Shown here in pieces: positions 36,905 through 39,718 of a stretch of 39,718 nucleotides of DNA. Source of the stretch: Bacteroidales bacterium. Its GTDB lineage: Bacteria > Bacteroidota > Bacteroidia > Bacteroidales > F082. Position 1 is the stretch's first letter. Each line of letters begins with the position of its first letter. The stretch is from positions 1 to 39,718 of the forward strand of contig JAEETH010000028.1 of NCBI GenBank assembly GCA_016290215.1, given 5' to 3'. Position numbers and translations under genes: made by a program. The notes below the pieces were generated by a model. It ran no database searches and was not told the DNA's origin. It was given only the letters and a program-made list of their open reading frames with translations.

Positions 36905-39718
36905 CTACTTTGCGGAGGGCACTGCCCTGAAGCAGATCGTGGTCGTCTCCGTCACGTGCACGAAGAAGCCCTGCATCGGTGCCACCGGGCCTTCATAGAT
37001 GGTGTATATCTCGCCGTTAGCGTCATACATCATGATAGGTAGCGGCTCAATTTCACCGTCATCAGTTTGACGATAGATATATGCGTTATAAGTGAAGGGG
37101 TTACCCAACAGCGCCCATCCGTTGGAGGGATTGCTGGAGCCTTCGTCATACTCGACAGTAACAGTCTCTGCAAATTCAGAATTGAGTGCATAAGTGGAGC
37201 CTGTCACCGAAAGCACAAAGGACTCGGGACTGGCATAAAGGTATCCAGCTTTACGATACACATAGTTGATAGCGGTCTGCTTGTTGTTGCGCCATTCGGC
37301 ATCCTGGAAGTTCGGGTCGAAATCGTAGAAGTCGCTCCCTTCGTTAGCGGTCATGGCTGCTGGAACTTCGATTCTACCAAAGAAGGGGAATGCCAACAGA
37401 TAATAGTTGCCTTTGCCGTTCACATCGTCGTAACCCTCAATGTTCTTCTTCATCGTCACCACAAGGTCAGGGGTGTTATGTCTCAGCTGGCCACCATCAG
37501 CCACGGTGATGCTGCCACCTTCGAGGCTCACCATGTTGGCCTCTGCGGCGTAACCCGCAGGAACGATGGCATCGGCGCGGATGATGACATCGCTGCCCTC
37601 GGCGGGAACGCTACCTGTGTTCCAACAGTTGGCGTCGTTCCAGTTGCCATTGACAAAGAAGATGGGGGTAATTGCCGCAACCTCCACTTCATCAACAAAC
37701 CAGCCGTTGCCGTCGTTGCCCGCATACTTGAAGGCGAGGGTGATGGTCTGACCTATATAGGCGCTGAGGTCGATGGTGGCCTCCGTCCAATCTTGGATTG
37801 CTGTTTCAGCCGACCAAAGCACCGTCTCCGTGTTGCCGTCGAGCAGCACGACAGTGTTGTTGCCCGGTGCAAAGTCATAAGGATAAGAATCATACGACCA
37901 GAAGGAAAGTTGCACCGCCGAAACATTGTCCGAAAGCTCGAGGTCGGGCATCACCAAATAGTTGTCGCCGTAAAAGCTACTAAAGGCGCTTGCCGAACCG
38001 GAATGGGCACGGGTTGTGCTTCTTGTCCATTGATGCGAGTTCGTTGAGTAGATGTCCCAGCAGTTGGGCACAAAGGCTTCGCTTTCGAAGTCTTCAAAGA
38101 ACGGGTTCTCTGCATCGACAATGATAGCACCGCATTCGGTAGTGAAGGTTGCCTTTTTGCTCCACCGAGTGGTACCGTTATCGTTACAGTTAGCGTTGTT
38201 GCCCTGCACTTGCCATACGTAATTGGTTGAGGGGTCAAGGCCCGTGATTTCAGTCGTGGTGCCGGTAACATTGTACACAGTTTCCCAATTGCCCAACGGA
38301 ATGCCATTGCCACCGATGGTGATGTCGTCCAAATAGACATGGAAAGTATAGTTGCCATAGTAATGGAAAGCGATATATTTCACATTGGGAGGAAGCGTTT
38401 GCGTATATTCCTGCCATGATGTGGTGGGAACAAGATCTTCAGTCCAAGTAAAGTCATCTATATCATTTCCTGTGGTGGAATAACCCACATACAAGCTTTC
38501 AGAGGAGGAATTGTATTTCTTAAAGTAGAATTTCAGTTCACCTGTCACAGTCAACTTGGGAGAAACAAGGTATTGGTCGTAATTTTCACCCGTTGTCGTT
38601 CTGTGGTAAGAGGAGAACCTAAAGCCATACACGCCGTTGTATGCTTCGGAATAGAGTCCGGCGGAATTGACATTCACTCCAATATCATTTGCGTTATTCA
38701 TGCTTATGAAGGTCCAGTCGGCATAAAACGATTCCTCATCTTCGAAATCTTCATAGAAAGGAGGAGCAACTCTGTAACGCACGTTGTAGCTGTCCTGATA
38801 GCCCTCCCAGTTGAGGGTGGCCGAATTGGTAGTGATGTCGTTGGCAGTCAAATTCACAGGAGGCCAGCAATCGATATTTGAAAACCCAAAGTAGACCTGG
38901 TTCTTCTGGTTAGTGAGCGTTCCGTTATAAGCAGAAGAGGTAGTGGGGTTATAGTTAGTGCCATCGCTGTAAATGTATATGGCTTGGTCGAGACTGGTTC
39001 CATAAACCCGACAATTCATGTGGGGAGCATCCGTGTAATTACCAGAGTTGTCATCCATGACGAGAACGAGGTTGGAAGTGCCGTCGTAAACAAATGGTTT
39101 GTCAAAGGTGATGAAGGTCCATTCGTTGGAAGTCAGGGTCACATCACCACTGAACACCTTGTCTTCTTGCGAGACACTTATCCAGTCTTTGTTGTTGAAA
39201 AACTCAATCTTATTGGTTGGCTTCAGATAGATAGTGTAGTTACGGGTTTTCGTGTTGTTTTCTCCTTGGTTATAGAAGGCGATGCTGGTGATGTTGCCTG
39301 CCGAACCAATCTCGTCAGCAGTGTAGATTTGTTGTGACAACCCATAATTATAATATGAATAACTGGGCAGAAAAACATCAGATATATTGTCTCCATCGCC
39401 AAGATAAGCCCAGTTGGCAGGCTTTTCATTGCAATCCAAGTCAAACTCGTAGGAATATTCACCGATAACGGCATCACTTGTGCATGCCAAATTGCCATTG
39501 GCATAGCGCACCTCGAAGTGGTATTGGTCAGAGAATGTTCCAAACTGCATGTTCAATTCGACATGACTCCCATTGACAAATGGAAGCGTGTAGGAGGAAG
39601 TCGACTCGCCATTCAATACACCAAACAGGTGGCTCATTCCGTTCCCAAAATGCACTTCCAGATAATTGCCGCCCCAATTGTAGTCATAGCTTCCAAGGTT
39701 AAGCGTGAGGTTGCAGAC
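36905..39718 (-). CDS. Secreted adhesin-like surface protein, 5' end cut by window edge
   Basis: The frame stays open to the window end (937 residues visible); the extra codons read CNLTLNLGSYDYNWGGNYLE and fit the following sequence, so the apparent GTG start at 39655 is internal. Domains in order: a lectin-like segment with LSQQIYTADEIGSAGNITSI and a PEP-like jelly roll; FN3 (CWPPVNLTANDITTNSATLN); a cleaved-adhesin-like domain (FYEDFEDEESFYADWTFISM to VYLDDITIGG); FN3; a choice-of-anchor/MAM-like domain (FFEDFESEAFVPNCWDIYST to GWFVDEVEVA); and a C-terminal region with GNYYLLAFPFFGRIEV, YLYASPESF and GWALLGNPF. It ends TTTICFRAVPSAK without a recognisable T9SS sorting domain, as do the genes at 15020 and 29247. 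Host or matrix adhesion is the probable role. Confidence 0.88.
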   Translation of the reverse strand, partial: VCNLTLNLGSYDYNWGGNYLEVHFGNGMSHLFGVLNGESTSSYTLPFVNGSHVELNMQFGTFSDQYHFEVRYANGNLACTSDAVIGEYSYEFDLDCNEKPANWAYLGDGDNISDVFLPSYSYYNYGLSQQIYTADEIGSAGNITSIAFYNQGENNTKTRNYTIYLKPTNKIEFFNNKDWISVSQEDKVFSGDVTLTSNEWTFITFDKPFVYDGTSNLVLVMDDNSGNYTDAPHMNCRVYGTSLDQAIYIYSDGTNYNPTTSSAYNGTLTNQKNQVYFGFSNIDCWPPVNLTANDITTNSATLNWEGYQDSYNVRYRVAPPFYEDFEDEESFYADWTFISMNNANDIGVNVNSAGLYSEAYNGVYGFRFSSYHRTTTGENYDQYLVSPKLTVTGELKFYFKKYNSSSESLYVGYSTTGNDIDDFTWTEDLVPTTSWQEYTQTLPPNVKYIAFHYYGNYTFHVYLDDITIGGNGIPLGNWETVYNVTGTTTEITGLDPSTNYVWQVQGNNANCNDNGTTRWSKKATFTTECGAIIVDAENPFFEDFESEAFVPNCWDIYSTNSHQWTRSTTRAHSGSASAFSSFYGDNYLVMPDLELSDNVSAVQLSFWSYDSYPYDFAPGNNTVVLLDGNTETVLWSAETAIQDWTEATIDLSAYIGQTITLAFKYAGNDGNGWFVDEVEVAAITPIFFVNGNWNDANCWNTGSVPAEGSDVIIRADAIVPAGYAAEANMVSLEGGSITVADGGQLRHNTPDLVVTMKKNIEGYDDVNGKGNYYLLAFPFFGRIEVPAAMTANEGSDFYDFDPNFQDAEWRNNKQTAINYVYRKAGYLYASPESFVLSVTGSTYALNSEFAETVTVEYDEGSSNPSNGWALLGNPFTYNAYIYRQTDDGEIEPLPIMMYDANGEIYTIYEGPVAPMQGFFVHVTETTTICFRAVPSAK

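Noticed and set aside
39655..39657. GTG start of the right-hand surface protein
   Set aside because: The frame is open and protein-like up to the window edge (CNLTLNLGSYDYNWGG), so the real start is outside the window.

Overview
The window looks like a chromosomal segment of a gut-type Bacteroidales bacterium (phylum Bacteroidota). The evidence is several upstream sites matching the Bacteroidetes -7 promoter box TAnnTTTG, a secretion (Por/T9SS) C-terminal sorting domain ending in VYVLRLINGDDVRTQKIIID, giant InlB-type B-repeat surface proteins, a TonB-dependent receptor, a fused NfnA-NfnB oxidoreductase and a DUF6261-like protein. Intergenic DNA is unusually rich in dispersed palindromic repeats. 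I cannot name the species.

Layout. (1) 1-4063, minus strand: a tight operon with overlapping genes, reading from right to left: a 92-residue unknown protein, a C5-cytosine DNA methyltransferase, a GHKL (MORC/MutL-like) ATPase and a Z1-domain helicase/endonuclease cut off by the window edge. This matches a predicted multi-gene restriction/anti-phage system; its remaining parts, typically a PD-(D/E)XK protein and an AIPR-type protein, should lie outside the window. (2) 4200-6330: a DUF6261-like gene with a clear terminator, then about 1.2 kb without a credible gene that holds 85-bp tandem repeats and two other structured repeat families. (3) 6331-12841: TonB receptor, small outer-membrane protein, MORN-like protein, a 4 x 105 bp palindromic array, a small unknown gene, a YefM/YoeB-like toxin-antitoxin pair whose toxin is frameshifted, a T9SS-domain gene relic and a membrane-anchored AraC-type regulator. 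(4) 12890-15019: repeats flanking an antitoxin/VapC pair, four 20-21-bp phased direct repeats and a small one-helix membrane ORF whose tail is made of a repeat. (5) 15020-33224, plus strand: three huge secreted proteins with shared start cassettes, shared ends and exchanged middles. (6) 33248-34055: a small RelE/ParE-like toxin-antitoxin pair between two copies of a 49-bp palindrome. (7) 34072-36342 minus: fused NADPH/ferredoxin-type oxidoreductase. (8) 36595-39718: another copy of the palindromic element and a fourth large adhesin-like protein, 5'-truncated by the window edge.

How it fits together. The left end is probably a defence module. The middle and right are a surface-protein locus in which duplicated and recombined modules build mosaic adhesins. 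Three of the four visible C-termini stop just before the place where the typical sorting domain would begin. Six sites of one roughly 150-180-bp palindromic element, and several other hairpin families, some with compensatory base changes between copies, occupy nearly every intergenic gap; some even lie in frame inside coding sequence. All functional statements come from reading motifs; no database search was run.
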